Source of the DNA: Motacilla alba alba
Taxonomy: Eukaryota > Chordata > Aves > Passeriformes > Motacillidae
Length of the DNA stretch: 64,000 bases
Assembly (NCBI RefSeq): GCF_015832195.1
Contig: NC_052019.1
Span: 4,077,685-4,141,684, forward strand
Direction of reading: 5' to 3'
A program made the position numbers and the translations under genes. Of the stretch, positions 1-11,100 are shown in pieces. Positions within the stretch are counted from its first letter, which is position 1; each line of letters starts with the position of its first letter. The notes below the pieces were generated by a model that was given only the letters and a program-made list of their open reading frames with translations, made no database searches and was not told the DNA's origin.

Positions 1-603
1 TTTAACATTAACTGCTGTAATTCTACATAATTTTGTAGTCTTGCTGATGTCCAGTCTTACCAATGTCCAGTCTTTATTTCAGCCTGTTAAACTGGAAGAT
101 GTTTTTTTTGGCTGTCGGTAATTCTCTGACACTGATTGTCTGTATGGGTTAGAGCTGAGGGGGATTTCTCTCCTCCTTGTAGAAAGCCCCACACTTTATC
201 CTTCCAGTGACTCTTATCCATCAGCCCCTTCATAAATCCCTTCAATAATTAGATAAAGGTTCCTTTTAATAATAGGAATCTTTTTCAGCAGCTTTTACTA
301 TCCTTGTGTCTCGTATGCTGCTTCACACTCCTGACAGGGTAGAGAAGGGAAGTGTGAGAACAAGGAATGTAATTTCATTTAACTTTCCACCGAGCAGTGC
401 CAGGGAGAGGCTGGAAATGAAAGAGCCACGACTTCAAGAAGCCCCACAGTCTTCTTCTTCTTCTGTCCTGAAATTTCAGTGTGAGTGCAGCATATTGATG
501 GGTCAGCTCCTCAGCTCAGCTGCCAGCAGAGGGTACAAGAGCTGGGAGATGGCATGTTCAGAAGCTGTCACTGGGGCTGAGAGACTCCTCTGTCTGTTTG
601 GCT

Positions 604-637
604 CCATCCACCCACCCACCCACCCAGCCAGCCATCC
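604..637. repeat. Short CCCA tetranucleotide tract
   Basis: About eight CCCA-like units, becoming imperfect (CAGC, CATC) at the right end. It is a simple repeat and accounts for the proline/histidine-rich stretch in the plus-strand frame that crosses it. Confidence 0.7.
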
Positions 638-1105
638 ATTCCCAGCCCTTATGGTGCCAGCAGATGCTGGAGTGAGTCACAGCCTGTTTCCCCCTCTGAA
701 GGCACAGTTCTGTTAATGAAGGATGTGAGGAGTGCTCTTGGCACAGAGGTCTTTAGTGGCTGATGGAGGCAAAACCCAGCTCAAAGCAGAATAAAGTGCA
801 GATATCACTAACAGAGCATCCACAAGTGGCATTTGCCACAGAGGAGAGGATGCTGGGGGAAGAGGATGGGATTTGGTGTGAAGCTGGGAGGATATCAAGA
901 TTATTCGTTCCCTTTTGGGAGTGACAGCAAACACCATGACTCAGGGACTGGCAGGACTGTGGGACTGAAAACAGGCTACCTTTGGCTCCATCTGTGCTGG
1001 ACTCTGACAGAGCATCTGGCACTGCTCCTCACAGTCTGCAAAGCTTGACTGATCTGGGTAGAAAGACAAAAGTTAAAAATATCCAGGCTATCTATGAATT
1101 TCCCA

Positions 1106-1131
1106 GAAAACCTATCCTGGGATAGGTTTTC
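1106..1131. repeat. Perfect 26-base inverted repeat (hairpin)
   Basis: The arms GAAAACCTATCC (1106-1117) and GGATAGGTTTTC (1120-1131) are exact reverse complements over 12 bases and are separated only by TG. The structure is nearly a full palindrome, so it could extrude as a cruciform or fold in RNA. The stem is too short for a microRNA precursor. No terminal-repeat or target-duplication context was seen around it. Confidence 0.85.
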
Positions 1132-3703
1132 CTGCAGTATAGAGAGGAAAGGAGTCAGGAGGTATCAAAACCAGAGTATTTAAATGGCACCAGATGGATA
1201 GTTTTGACCAAGGGATATTAGGTCAAGTATAGAGAGTAGATTGTATAATGTAGTAATTTAAATTTCTCCCTAGTCAAGAGACTTGTAAACAACCAAGACA
1301 CAGAAGGCTAAAACAGGCCAGTCATGTTTGAATTCTCAGGCATGAAATCCAAGCTGGAAATCCTTTATGTGTGAAAAAAAAAACCCAAATTACCTGTCAA
1401 GAACAAGCCTGTGTGCATTGCTGCCAACACCATACTCAGAAAGGAAAACTGATGGAGCTGGTTATTGTTAAAAATCAGAATGCAAGGAAAGTTGCTGGGG
1501 TCAGTATTAGATGTTCATAAATCACAGACCACTGAGAGTTACAGGACTCTAAATACTAATTCATTAAAGTTGCATGTAATGAAATTGCTGGGGAGGAATT
1601 TATTGTGGACTCCCTATTCTCAATAAACGATGACCTCAACTTCATCAAAAATTGTGTTTCATGGAGCAATTTTAGCTGAGTTTTAATTTGACATAGTGAC
1701 AAAACCTACTTAGATTTCAAAACATCAGAAATACAACACAGTCCATAGCAAGGGAAAATTTTATATTCTCAGTAAGAATTTAATTACTAATTTAAAATAT
1801 AGCAGCTTTGCAACTAACCCATGATTATTGCCTGGTCAGGTTTGTTTTGTGCAAAAACAAAATGTGGGAATGTTACAAATGAAACCAAAGGAAGTGAGGA
1901 ACTAAAACAGGCATTAGCATTAAAAAATTATGATACAGGACATTTTAAAACCAGATTTGCCTTTCCCTAAGTCTGATGTTCACAGGGAGGGGAGGACTGC
2001 TTGTGTCTGTGAAGAAAATTAAGACAACTGATGGGGCAGCAGCTTCTGTCAGATGCAAATGATCTGAAAATGCTGATGGCAAGGGCAGGGTTTTGCTCAG
2101 TTTGGGAAGGCGTAGAACCTGTCCAGGCAAAGTTTGAGAAGTGGAAGAGGGAAAACAGCCGGCACTGCTCATGTAGGGAGAGTGGATGGTCACTAAGGGC
2201 AGGCACCCACTGATATCACCCCAAAGAGCATCAGAATGAGAGACAGGCTGCAGGTCCCTCATCCTGTGTCAGCTCCAGGCTGCCTGTCCTGCTGTGAAAG
2301 GCATTCAAGCTCTCCTGGTCCTCAGGATGGTCCTTGCAAATCCTAATAAATCAGCAAACCAAGGTAATGTGTCATAAACATTGAGGGAGTTAGCCAAAAG
2401 GCCCTCTGGATCATGAGTGTTTGTTAGTAGCCAAGTCTTGATTCCAGAGTTTGGAAGATTACTCATTTCAGTATGAAATGGGCTAAGATGAATTATATGG
2501 GGAAACATACTGCATCAATCTGTTGATTTATTCTAGATAAAGTAGCATAACTAGCAAATATGGAGGCAGACACCAGCAGCAAAGGACTAGAAGAAAAGAA
2601 CCATAAGATTAATGTCAGCATAGTTTCAAAGAAGTTTTTTTAAAACAAGACCATGTTTTATTTGACAGAATTTCAGGTCTAGCCAAAAAGGTCTGTTTGT
2701 GATAGAGAAACTTTGGCTTTCTCAGAGCATTTGATGTATGACTGGCTGTCATTTGAATAAAAGAAACTTTCCATACATAGAATGAACAAAGAACATTAGG
2801 TGGATTAATAACTTTGTAACAGACAGATCTCAAATTAAGTTCTTAATCAGATGTCTTTAAAGAAACTGTTCCTCTTGGGCTCCTGTCCTTTATCCAACAA
2901 CTTAGATCTTGTCAAACCATGAGTACAGCAGACAGACTGCTGGGGTATAAACAATGTTGGCATGAACTGAAATGCCTGGAAAAATGGTCACAGTTCACCA
3001 GAATATGTTCTGATATATTTTGGATGCAGTGATACATTTGGAAATACAGAACTCAGCTTTTCCTGCAGGATAGGGAAGTCTCCTTCTGGGCAGAGATGTA
3101 GAGAAGATTTAAGAGTTGCCTCAAACAGTCTTCTCATTTTTCATTTCAACAGCAGACTGCAGCAATTGATTTTTCAACAACAGACTGCAACAGCTCTCCT
3201 TTTGTGTTTTGTTTTGATTTTGTTTTGGTTTTGTGCTCAGGAGAAATTTTCAAATATCAATGAATTCTTGAGACCTTGGGGTTAACTATCCAGATGACAC
3301 TTCAAACAGCTTTTTTTGCATTGGATCTTTAGATTGTCTTAGCACTGAAAAAGTCTCAAAAGGAAGTTCTTTTCAAAATTAGTTCTCCCCCATTCTTGTT
3401 GTGCTTTGTGGTATTTTATTAAATTACTTATTTGTATGTAAGAGAGAGGAAAGGAAAACTGGTTTGAGAACATTTACAGCTACATAGAAATGAATTATTT
3501 TCTTGTGTTACTCTATGCAAAATGGGGCTGATTAAGGAACAGCAATTTGACAGCTTCTTACAGCAGTTTAAACCATCCATATTGAAGTAATGATCAGTCA
3601 AATTGCATGAATTATGGTTTTCTTTCCATAGATAGATGACTGCATTATTCCTTACCATGGTTAAAAAATAACCTACATATTAATTTCAAAGGAAAAGGAA
3701 AGA

Positions 3704-3808
3704 GAAAAGAAAAGAAAAGAAAAGAAAAGAAAAGAAAAGAAAAGAAAAGAAAAGAAAAGAAAAGAAAAGAAAAGAAAAGAAAAGAAAAGAAAAGAAAAGA
3801 AAAGAAAA
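3704..3808. repeat. (GAAAA)21 microsatellite
   Basis: Twenty-one uninterrupted GAAAA pentamers on the plus strand, preceded by an imperfect purine run from about 3689. The complement gives an artefactual Phe/Leu/Ser-rich open frame on the minus strand, which is not a gene. Such a pure array is probably polymorphic in length. Confidence 0.97.
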
Positions 3809-4727
3809 GCTTGTATGTTGTGCAAAGAGAAATGAGCCTGACTATCAGGAAAATCAAACAGGAGGCCCCAGGCACAGCTACATCCCAGGCAGATATGAGA
3901 GCTTTTTGGCTGGCAGGTGAGCTTGACTTGTACCTACTTCCTAATGGAAATGGTATTTATACTCCATCAGCCCCTTCAGGTGTCCTGGTAGACTTATTCC
4001 AATAATTCTACCATTATAATAAATTTGGTGAAATCTTATTTAGTCCCATAGTTCCTGCTGAGAGATGCAGAATGGGGTAGTTATTGCAGAATTGTGAGCT
4101 ACCAACTGGATCTCTGTTATACTTAGAAGGAAATTTTTTCTCTTTTCCTGTATTTTCACATTAAGGCTGACAGGTATTCAGCTTGCAAACCTGTGGGAGT
4201 GAAATGGGGTTGTTTATGCCTTTAATCCACAGAGGATGTCTAAATGGATATCCCAAAGGGAAAACTAATACTAAGATATCCTAAAAAGACAAGAACTTCT
4301 GAAGGTGTTTTACAGTTATAACCTGCCAGTGCCGTTTTTAATTGCTTCTGTTCAGCTCTATGTGGAAGCTCCTCCAGTGAAACCACGGCAGGACCCATGA
4401 ATATGGCAGTTCTTAAAGTCTGTGCTCATCTCATAAAGCAATGCTGCTCTCATGCGGGCACAAATCTGAAGCACCTTTATTGATTGCAAGTGCTCCATAT
4501 TTAAACTTGGACACCTGATCCTCATTTCACCACTGCTGGAGCACTACAGGCCATTTCTCTTCCTAATTTCTTTCTCTTTGAGGGATTTGGGTTTTAAGCT
4601 GGCTGATTTCAGTAGCAGTGATTTCCCTCACACATCAGGTGAGAGACATCAATACCAGAACAGAACCAACAAAAATCAGTGGAGCTTTGATCTCAAACCA
4701 GATCTGTCAATAAAGAAGCTGTAATAC
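3809..4727. other. Unannotated stretch between two microsatellites
   Basis: Unique AT-rich sequence with no recognisable gene or repeat. A CAG|GTGAGC donor-like site near 3917 has only the purine microsatellite upstream and no pyrimidine tract, so it does not define an exon. Confidence 0.5.
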
Positions 4728-5016
<289 letters not shown>

Positions 5017-6254
5017 CTGCTAAAAAGCCTTGAATATTTGTTGATATTTACAAAAAACTGGAGAGGGTAATGCTTCAGTATTGTGTACAATTTCACCCTA
5101 TTTTGAAAATATCTTTGAGCTTAATTCAGTGCTTAACTCTATTTCTTTGACAGTGCAATCAGTTAAGAAATAATGAGATTCCAACAGGTAAAATTGGGTG
5201 TTCAAAGCAAGACGTTTTTATCCTGTTCCTGTATTTCAAAATGACCAGAATCAACCTACTGCACTTGTCTTTGCTGCTCAATGCAGAGTGGTAATTAGAG
5301 ATGCTGACTTATCTTTTCTTAATTATTGCTTTATTCAAAAATTGAAACCAGTGCTAATTAGTCTAGCTATATAAAAACAATAGTTTCCAACTGGTTTGCT
5401 TAGAGCTCCATTTGCTCCCTCTACAGAGAGCTCTTTCTTGCCTTGATTTTAGCATGTGCATAAATGCGGCTTTGCTTCCCAGTAATTGTTCTAATGGCAA
5501 AAATCTTCAGTAATTTCCAGAGATTCCCTTGTGTGCAGAGTTCTGTATGTTCTGCCCAAACTTGGAGATGTGGCTGTACAAATGTTCAAGGGGATGTTTA
5601 GTTTTTGCCTTTTTTTTTTGAGTACTCAAACCTTGCTTAGGGTTCACTCAAACCTTGTACTGGTTCACTTTTTTATTCAGCTTCTTGCCAGAAGCAGATC
5701 AAGGCTGGAAGCTGTTTTTAAATATTTCCCCTGAGCATCCTGTTTTCAACAGGGTAAAGAGTGAACGTATTGAGAAAAACTTTCTTCCTCCCTTCTCCTC
5801 ATCCTGTAAGGCTGGGGCCATATCAAGAGTCTTATTTTATTTGTTCTTTAGAAAATTTGATGGGGGTCATGCCTGGTTGATGGGTTTTGTAGTCTGAGAG
5901 GTGAAGCTTCTCTCTCAGACTGGTGCTGCAGCTCTCCTGGTGTCAAAGTTAGGCTGGGCTACAACTGGGGAAGGGGAGGTGGAGGTTAGAGAAAACGAAG
6001 AGCAGAAGGCACACAAAAGAGAGAGAGAAACCCCAAAAGCAAGAGGAATTGGTCTTCCCATAACCTCATTCAGCCTCTGGAGGCGACTCTGCACTGATGT
6101 CTCCATTGACATCTCCGTTGGAGGTCAAGCCCCCAGGCTGGACAGTTCAAGTTGCCCCCTCAGGCAGGTGAACTCCATCTCAGCTCTCTCCTAATGCCCC
6201 TATTGCCTCCCACATCACCAGCTGGGAGGCAGCAGGAGCTGTAGTTCCCTCCCT
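5017..6254. other. Unannotated stretch left of the first LTR
   Basis: No gene recognised. The right third (about 5880-6250) is richer in G+C than its surroundings and holds overlapping short open frames on both strands, but none has a convincing motif or splice context. Because the neighbouring LTR carries its own matching target-site copies, this stretch is old host DNA and not retroviral interior. Confidence 0.45.
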
Positions 6255-6258
6255 GAAC
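6255..6258. repeat. Target-site duplication GAAC (left copy)
   Basis: GAAC abuts the LTR terminus and is repeated exactly at 6716-6719 on the other side. This fixes the insertion boundaries. Confidence 0.8.
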
Positions 6259-6715
6259 TGATGCCTTGTCAAGGCTGACCTAGAACAGAGACTACACAGA
6301 GTTAAAGAATAAAGTAGGGATTTTTTAAGAGGCTCCAATGGATCCACCTTGGGCAGCACAAGAGCCCAGCCAGGGCTACACCCAAGATGAACCAAAATGG
6401 TCACAAGATGCACGACTGTCACAGGATCTCTCACTTTTATAAATTCTGCTCCATTTGCATATTGAAGTTCATTGTCCAATTACACCTTTAGGTTATCACG
6501 TCCCATCCTTCTTGTTTTTCTCTCTTCAGCCCACGTTGTTTGTGCTCTTGGGCCTGAGATTTGGATCATTTGTCCTTGGTCCCCAGCTAGAGAAGGAATT
6601 GTTTTGTCTCCCTGCTCTGTGCAGAGAGCTCACCATGCCCTAATATGAAGCTCAGACCCATGCACTAAAGCAGCACAGAATCTGAAAAATAGAAAAGCTA
6701 AACTCTGAGGCATCA
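6259..6715 (-). mobile_element. Solo retroviral LTR, family 1, minus orientation
   Basis: The element is bounded by exact inverted termini, TGATGCCT at 6259-6266 and AGGCATCA at 6708-6715, and flanked by matching GAAC at 6255-6258 and 6716-6719. A 4-base target duplication is typical of class I (gamma-like) endogenous retroviruses. It is colinear with the plus-strand copy at 46400-46839 over its whole length. Read on the minus strand it has an octamer-like ATGCAAAT (6453-6460) and a TATAAAA box (6435-6441). The base string aligning with the other copy's AATAAA poly(A) signal (6321-6326) reads AAAAAA here. There is no primer-binding site or gag/pol sequence outside the termini, so it is a solo LTR left by LTR-LTR recombination. 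The family name was not assigned. Confidence 0.88.
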
Positions 6716-6719
6716 GAAC
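6716..6719. repeat. Target-site duplication GAAC (right copy)
   Basis: Exact partner of 6255-6258, immediately after AGGCATCA. Confidence 0.8.
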
Positions 6720-7330
6720 AAGAGAGAAGTGAAGGTGTAGCAGCACAAAGGGCATGGTGGGGTCAGTTGGGATTCCAGGCCAACCATCCCACATTTCTAT
6801 TGGCAGCAGCCTAAAGGCCACACTGGATTTTAAGGATCAGAGTATCCTTTGAGGATGCTGATGATAAATGCAAGAGGTTTGGGAAATTGGTTATGTGACT
6901 CATACTTTTCCCCCACCTCCTTCCCATCTCCTCAATGAGAGTCCTTAGCACAACCACTTGACATTTTAGGGTTATTTTCTGTGAGGTTTGGCAGTCAGTA
7001 TGGGTCATCCTCAGGCCTTTCAATATTGCCTGCTCTTTTGTACTACTGGGTGTATTTTTAAAGCATTAGATCTGACACCTTTTCATTTTTTCCTATAGGT
7101 TTGTTGCCTGAACTTCACATTTTTTTTTAAGCTTTACTTTTCTTACTCCAATTCTCCGTACAAGTAAATTAGTTCAGAACATGTTTAATGTTATTATTAT
7201 TCACTGGATACCAGGTACTTTATAAACTCCAGCTTCTGGCACTATCCTGCTTTTACAGAGCCCTTTTCATCACCTATCTAACACTACAATTTAATTGGTT
7301 TCCAGCTCACTGCACATCCCTCTCCCTCAG
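6720..7330. other. Unannotated stretch right of the first LTR
   Basis: Unique sequence with no recognised gene. If the terminal exon at 7513-7659 is real, this is 3' flank beyond its poly(A) site. Confidence 0.45.
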
Positions 7331-7366
7331 AAGCACACACACAAGGCACTGACACACACGCACTCA

Positions 7367-7372
7367 TTTATT
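7367..7372 (-). promoter_or_regulatory. Candidate poly(A) signal AATAAA with GU-rich downstream element
   Basis: Minus-strand AATAAA followed within about 5-40 bases (7365 down to 7331) by a run rich in GTGTGTGT. This is the usual arrangement of a cleavage and polyadenylation site. It sits correctly downstream of the stop codon at 7513-7515. The GU-rich part is also a degenerate CA/GT microsatellite, so it could be coincidence. Confidence 0.35.
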
Positions 7373-7512
7373 TCCCTCCCTGCTCAGGCTGCAGACTGAA
7401 TTTAAGAAATCCAAGCCTGCTGCAAAGCTCAGCCTGTTAGAGCCAGTGGACCTGGTACTGATGGGGATATTGATTTTCTACAACTTCCAGGGAGGCAGCA
7501 ACAAACATTTTA

Positions 7513-7659
7513 TCATCGACTGGACTGTATGTTCTTCTTAAATCCCTGCTGCACGCTGCAGCTCAGATAGGGCTCTCTGCTCAGCGTGGGGCTGCAGATT
7601 GCCTCTTCATTTTTGGACTTCGGCCTCTTACCTGGAGTCTGAAGAATAATGTCTGCTTT
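7513..7659 (-). CDS. Candidate terminal coding exon, function unknown
   Basis: On the minus strand, a pyrimidine-rich run ending in TTTCCCGCAG meets an acceptor boundary at 7660/7659. Read in phase 0 there are 48 open codons and a TGA at 7513-7515. By my count 29 of 48 third positions are G or C, well above the AT-rich surroundings, and about six CpGs survive in and just before the exon. The peptide starts KADIILQTPGKRPKSK, is basic early, has a Ser/Tyr/Cys-containing middle and ends QSSR; I recognise no family. A CAG|GTAAG donor-like site lies inside at about 7627-7635, so a 28-base exon ending there is an alternative. About 140 bases after the stop comes AATAAA (7367-7372), then a GU-rich stretch. 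Each signal is common by chance and their order is what is suggestive. No upstream exon was identified. Confidence 0.35.
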   Translation of the reverse strand, partial: KADIILQTPGKRPKSKNEEAICSPTLSREPYLSCSVQQGFKKNIQSSR

Positions 7660-8063
7660 CTGCGGGAAACGCAGCAGAGAGTTTGAAAAATACATTTTGT
7701 CACAATTCTTAGTCAGAATCCACTGTTGTAGTACATGATTTTATTTGTAATCTTTAGCATAGTTATCCTCAGAATTCTTGTGGCATGGACATCACCTTTA
7801 TCCTCCAATTTACAGTTAAAAAAGACCTTCAAAGTTACAGAAGCATCTAATTCCAGTGGGGAACCCCATTTAGGTTTAAGCCTGAAAATATGGGATTAAA
7901 TTATATGTGTTTTGCATGGGTTTGAACCCTTTCCCTTCTCTACCTCAAAGTCTCCTTTGGATCAGGTACCTTTCTTTGCATGTTGGCAGAATATCAGATT
8001 ATTAGGGTTTGGTTTCCTTGTTGTTGCTTTTCTTTTTATGTAATACTGGTTGTTGATTGGGAA

Positions 8064-8116
8064 GATAGAATCATAAAGGCTGGAAAAGATCTTTAAGATC
8101 AAGTCCAAGATGGGCT
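8064..8116 (-). mobile_element. CR1 LINE 3'-end relic
   Basis: The string with AGAATCATAAAGGCTGG, followed by AAAGATCTTTAAGATCAAGTCC, resembles the reverse complement of the conserved CR1 3' end, where AGAATCATAGAAT and a GGTTGGAAAAGACC block precede the unique region. Only about 50 bases remain. Borders are approximate. Confidence 0.6.
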
Positions 8117-11100
8117 AGGTGGACCAGAAGCTGCAGGACAGGCACGTTTTTCTTCTTGTACCTTTCTTGTACAGATGAATGGAATATCTACCTACTGATT
8201 TCATCTTTGCCTTAGCAAATTCAGAATATAGATATAAGCTCTAACTTTCTCAGTCATTGAGATGGGTGATTCATCAACCATAAGTGTTTTAATGGGGCAG
8301 CTGAATCAAGCATGGGTGATCTGAAAGGAGCAGCAAGAGATTCTCTAGGTATTTCCCTGTATCTGTAATGAATACTCAAAGACATGGAGAAGAAAAAGGA
8401 CCATGTTTTCTTGCTTATGTCCAATTTTCTTTCTGTTTGATGATAAGACATTCCTTCAGCTGTATGTAGAGAAGAAGGAGCCACCATATGTATAAGAAAT
8501 AATTAATTTTCTTCCCTCTAGAGAGCAGTCTGGGGCAGTCAGAGGATGTGTGGGTTAAAGGAAGACAGTTTCTGCCAAGGGCTTGATCAGGAAACAGTAA
8601 CAATTAGAAAGAAATGCTTTACTTTTTCAAGCCAAATATTAGCACATTTATTGCTTTCCAAAATTATTATGCAAAGGTTGCAATACTTGCTAGTAATAAA
8701 TATATTAAAATTAGTGGGGCATGATGCCTATTACCTTAATAATAATTTTTGGTGACAGACTCCATCTATGCTGCTTTTATGCATTGAAGTCCACATCCTT
8801 GTTTAGTGAAAGTCTAAACTGGAAATGAAATCTTTTGCCAGGAGATGAATTTACTCTGAGACATGACTGCATTAGGCCTGATTTATTTTAATAAACACAT
8901 GGAACAATAGGTGAGAACAAACATTTTTTGTAGCAAATGTAATTACTCAGCAGAGTTTGTCATGGAGAGAAGCTGCTTTTCATTTAAGGCAAAGTGAAAA
9001 CTCTGAGGAAATGTTCATGATGGATTTTTTTTTGAAGGTCAGGGTGTCTATTTTCCCAGCTGTGTGTGTAAATACAGAGAATCCAGAAAAGATGGCCAAT
9101 ACATTGTTTTCAGACACCCAAGTCCTTCTCTGTGCCATGGAGTGGGGACACTCCTGGCTTCTGTTTGTCTCAATCATTTCTTCATCCATAAATCCAGGGA
9201 ACATGGAGTTTGTGTGAGATGTAGTTCATTAACACTCATTAATGAGATGACAGTCACTGATTTGGAAAAAGGGGGATATAAAATGTAGACAGACCATTCT
9301 GCAGCGCTTTTATTTTTTTCAAATGCAATTTTTCCACTATACAGCTGTTGAAGAACACACATCTGCTCTTCCTTAAATGTTTCCAGGGTAATACAGCTCC
9401 ACAGTCACTTGCTGTCTGCCGTCTACTGATGCATCTAAAGTTTTCTGATGATTCTTAGAGGTTGTCTAAAGGGGTATTTCTGGGGTTAGAAGTGCTATTA
9501 AATGGGTGACTGGCATTCTACCAGGTGATACATGAGAGTCTTTCAAAACCATGGTAGGATGTAATTAAGATTTCTGACAGAACATGCAAACCTGCAGATG
9601 TTAATGATCTCTCATGAGCTCTTTTTTAGGATAATGGACTTATGCCTTGTGAGGCAGAGTCTGAGCACATACCTCAGCCAGATAAATGCTAGCATTGCAA
9701 TTCTAACAGCTTTTTTTTTTGTACAGGTCTCGATGCAAATAACTGAGACCTGACTTATTTCATTTTCCTTAGAAGACTGTTTAGTCAACTTGGACCTATT
9801 TTGTATTTTTGCTTTCACTCCTGTCTCAACCAACACCCACTAATGAGCTACAAGCATCAATTCTGTAGATGTATCATTAGGACTTTGCTCATTAATATGA
9901 GATACAAGGTTCAGTGTACAGAAAAAACTTCCCAAAGGAGATTTACTCCTTGTCTTCCCAAGTGGGGGAGAGCTGTTAATATTTTTCTAATGCCCACTCA
10001 AGTGCAAGAGATAGCACCTATTTTTTCTGAAGGGCCATTATCATTTCCAAGGCAGTAAGAGCAGTCAATATCTGGAAGAAGGAGTGCTGAAACTGCCTCC
10101 TAAATAAATTAAGGATCAATAGTGTTTGGTGGGAGAAAGGAGGATTTTAATCTAAATGAAACCCCAGGGAGATTTAAGAAAAGGATTGGACATAAAACCC
10201 AGAACACTTTGCCAAGGAAAGAATGATTCCTGATGCAGCAACCTGAGCACATGGAATGGGCAGGGGAACATGTTACTGGCCACAGAAATAAAGAAAATGT
10301 TGACAGTATGTCAAACAGACACAAGGAGGGAAAAAGAGAGGTTTGGAATTTAATCTGATGATAATTTGATTATTCATAATTAGTTCTTTTATTTTTCTTC
10401 TGCCCCCTCCTCACATACTTCCTACCTTTGTTTTCATAAATCTTTGTTGCTGCCTCATTGCTTTGATGTTGGAGGTAAATTTTAATTGTTTTCACCAAAA
10501 GCGGCTCCGGGTGAGTCGTAAGTGGAGATTTTGATGGTCAGGAAAGGGATGGATCTCCTGTCTCACACAAAGCCCTGACCCCTTCTAACGGGGCACAGAA
10601 GGAGGCCTAGAGGAGGAGCTGGAGGTGGATGGTGTTTCCTAAACTCAGCATTACACCCCAAAAAAGCTTCCTGGATCTGCAGAAAATGGAGCTGTGACTC
10701 CCAGATCCCAGCTGAGCCTGGAACATCTCGTGGGAAATCTCTGCACAGGGAAAAGTCTCAGAGTTGCAGCCCTTTTGTTGCATGGAAAAGGTGGCCAAAA
10801 TCAGTGGGAATTCTCCTGAAATGGGTGAAAAAAACACAGATACAAACAAGTAACTAAAGTAAAACTGACCTTCCTGTGTTTAGTGCCCATGCCCTGAATT
10901 GTGAAATCTGCCTGTCCAAGGAAGCTGTGAGATTAATGCAGGGATTTACAGAAATCCTTGGCTAATCTAATTTAAAATTTGAGAGTAAATTTCACCAATA
11001 TCTAGACCAAACTTGAGCATGTACATATTTTAATGAACTTAAATTATGCATACTTTCTTGAATTTGACAGGTCAAATTACATCTATTAAAGTGAAAATTT

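Larger units (their letters stand above)
1..3703. other. Unannotated AT-rich non-coding stretch
   Basis: I see no gene here. The longest open frame (306-716, plus) is 136 codons, runs through a short CCCA repeat and has no codon pattern or motif that I recognise, so I treat it as chance. Two small structures lie inside and are listed separately: the CCCA tract near 604 and the perfect hairpin at 1106. The rest is unique-looking AT-rich sequence with scattered homopolymer runs. Confidence 0.6.

Noticed and set aside
306..716. Plus-strand 136-codon frame
   Set aside because: It crosses a CCCA simple repeat, has no recognisable domain, and no splice or promoter signal supports it.
6180..6479. 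Minus-strand frames through the family 1 LTR as retroviral protein
   Set aside because: LTRs are non-coding here, and exact GAAC flanks show that no gag, pol or env remains.
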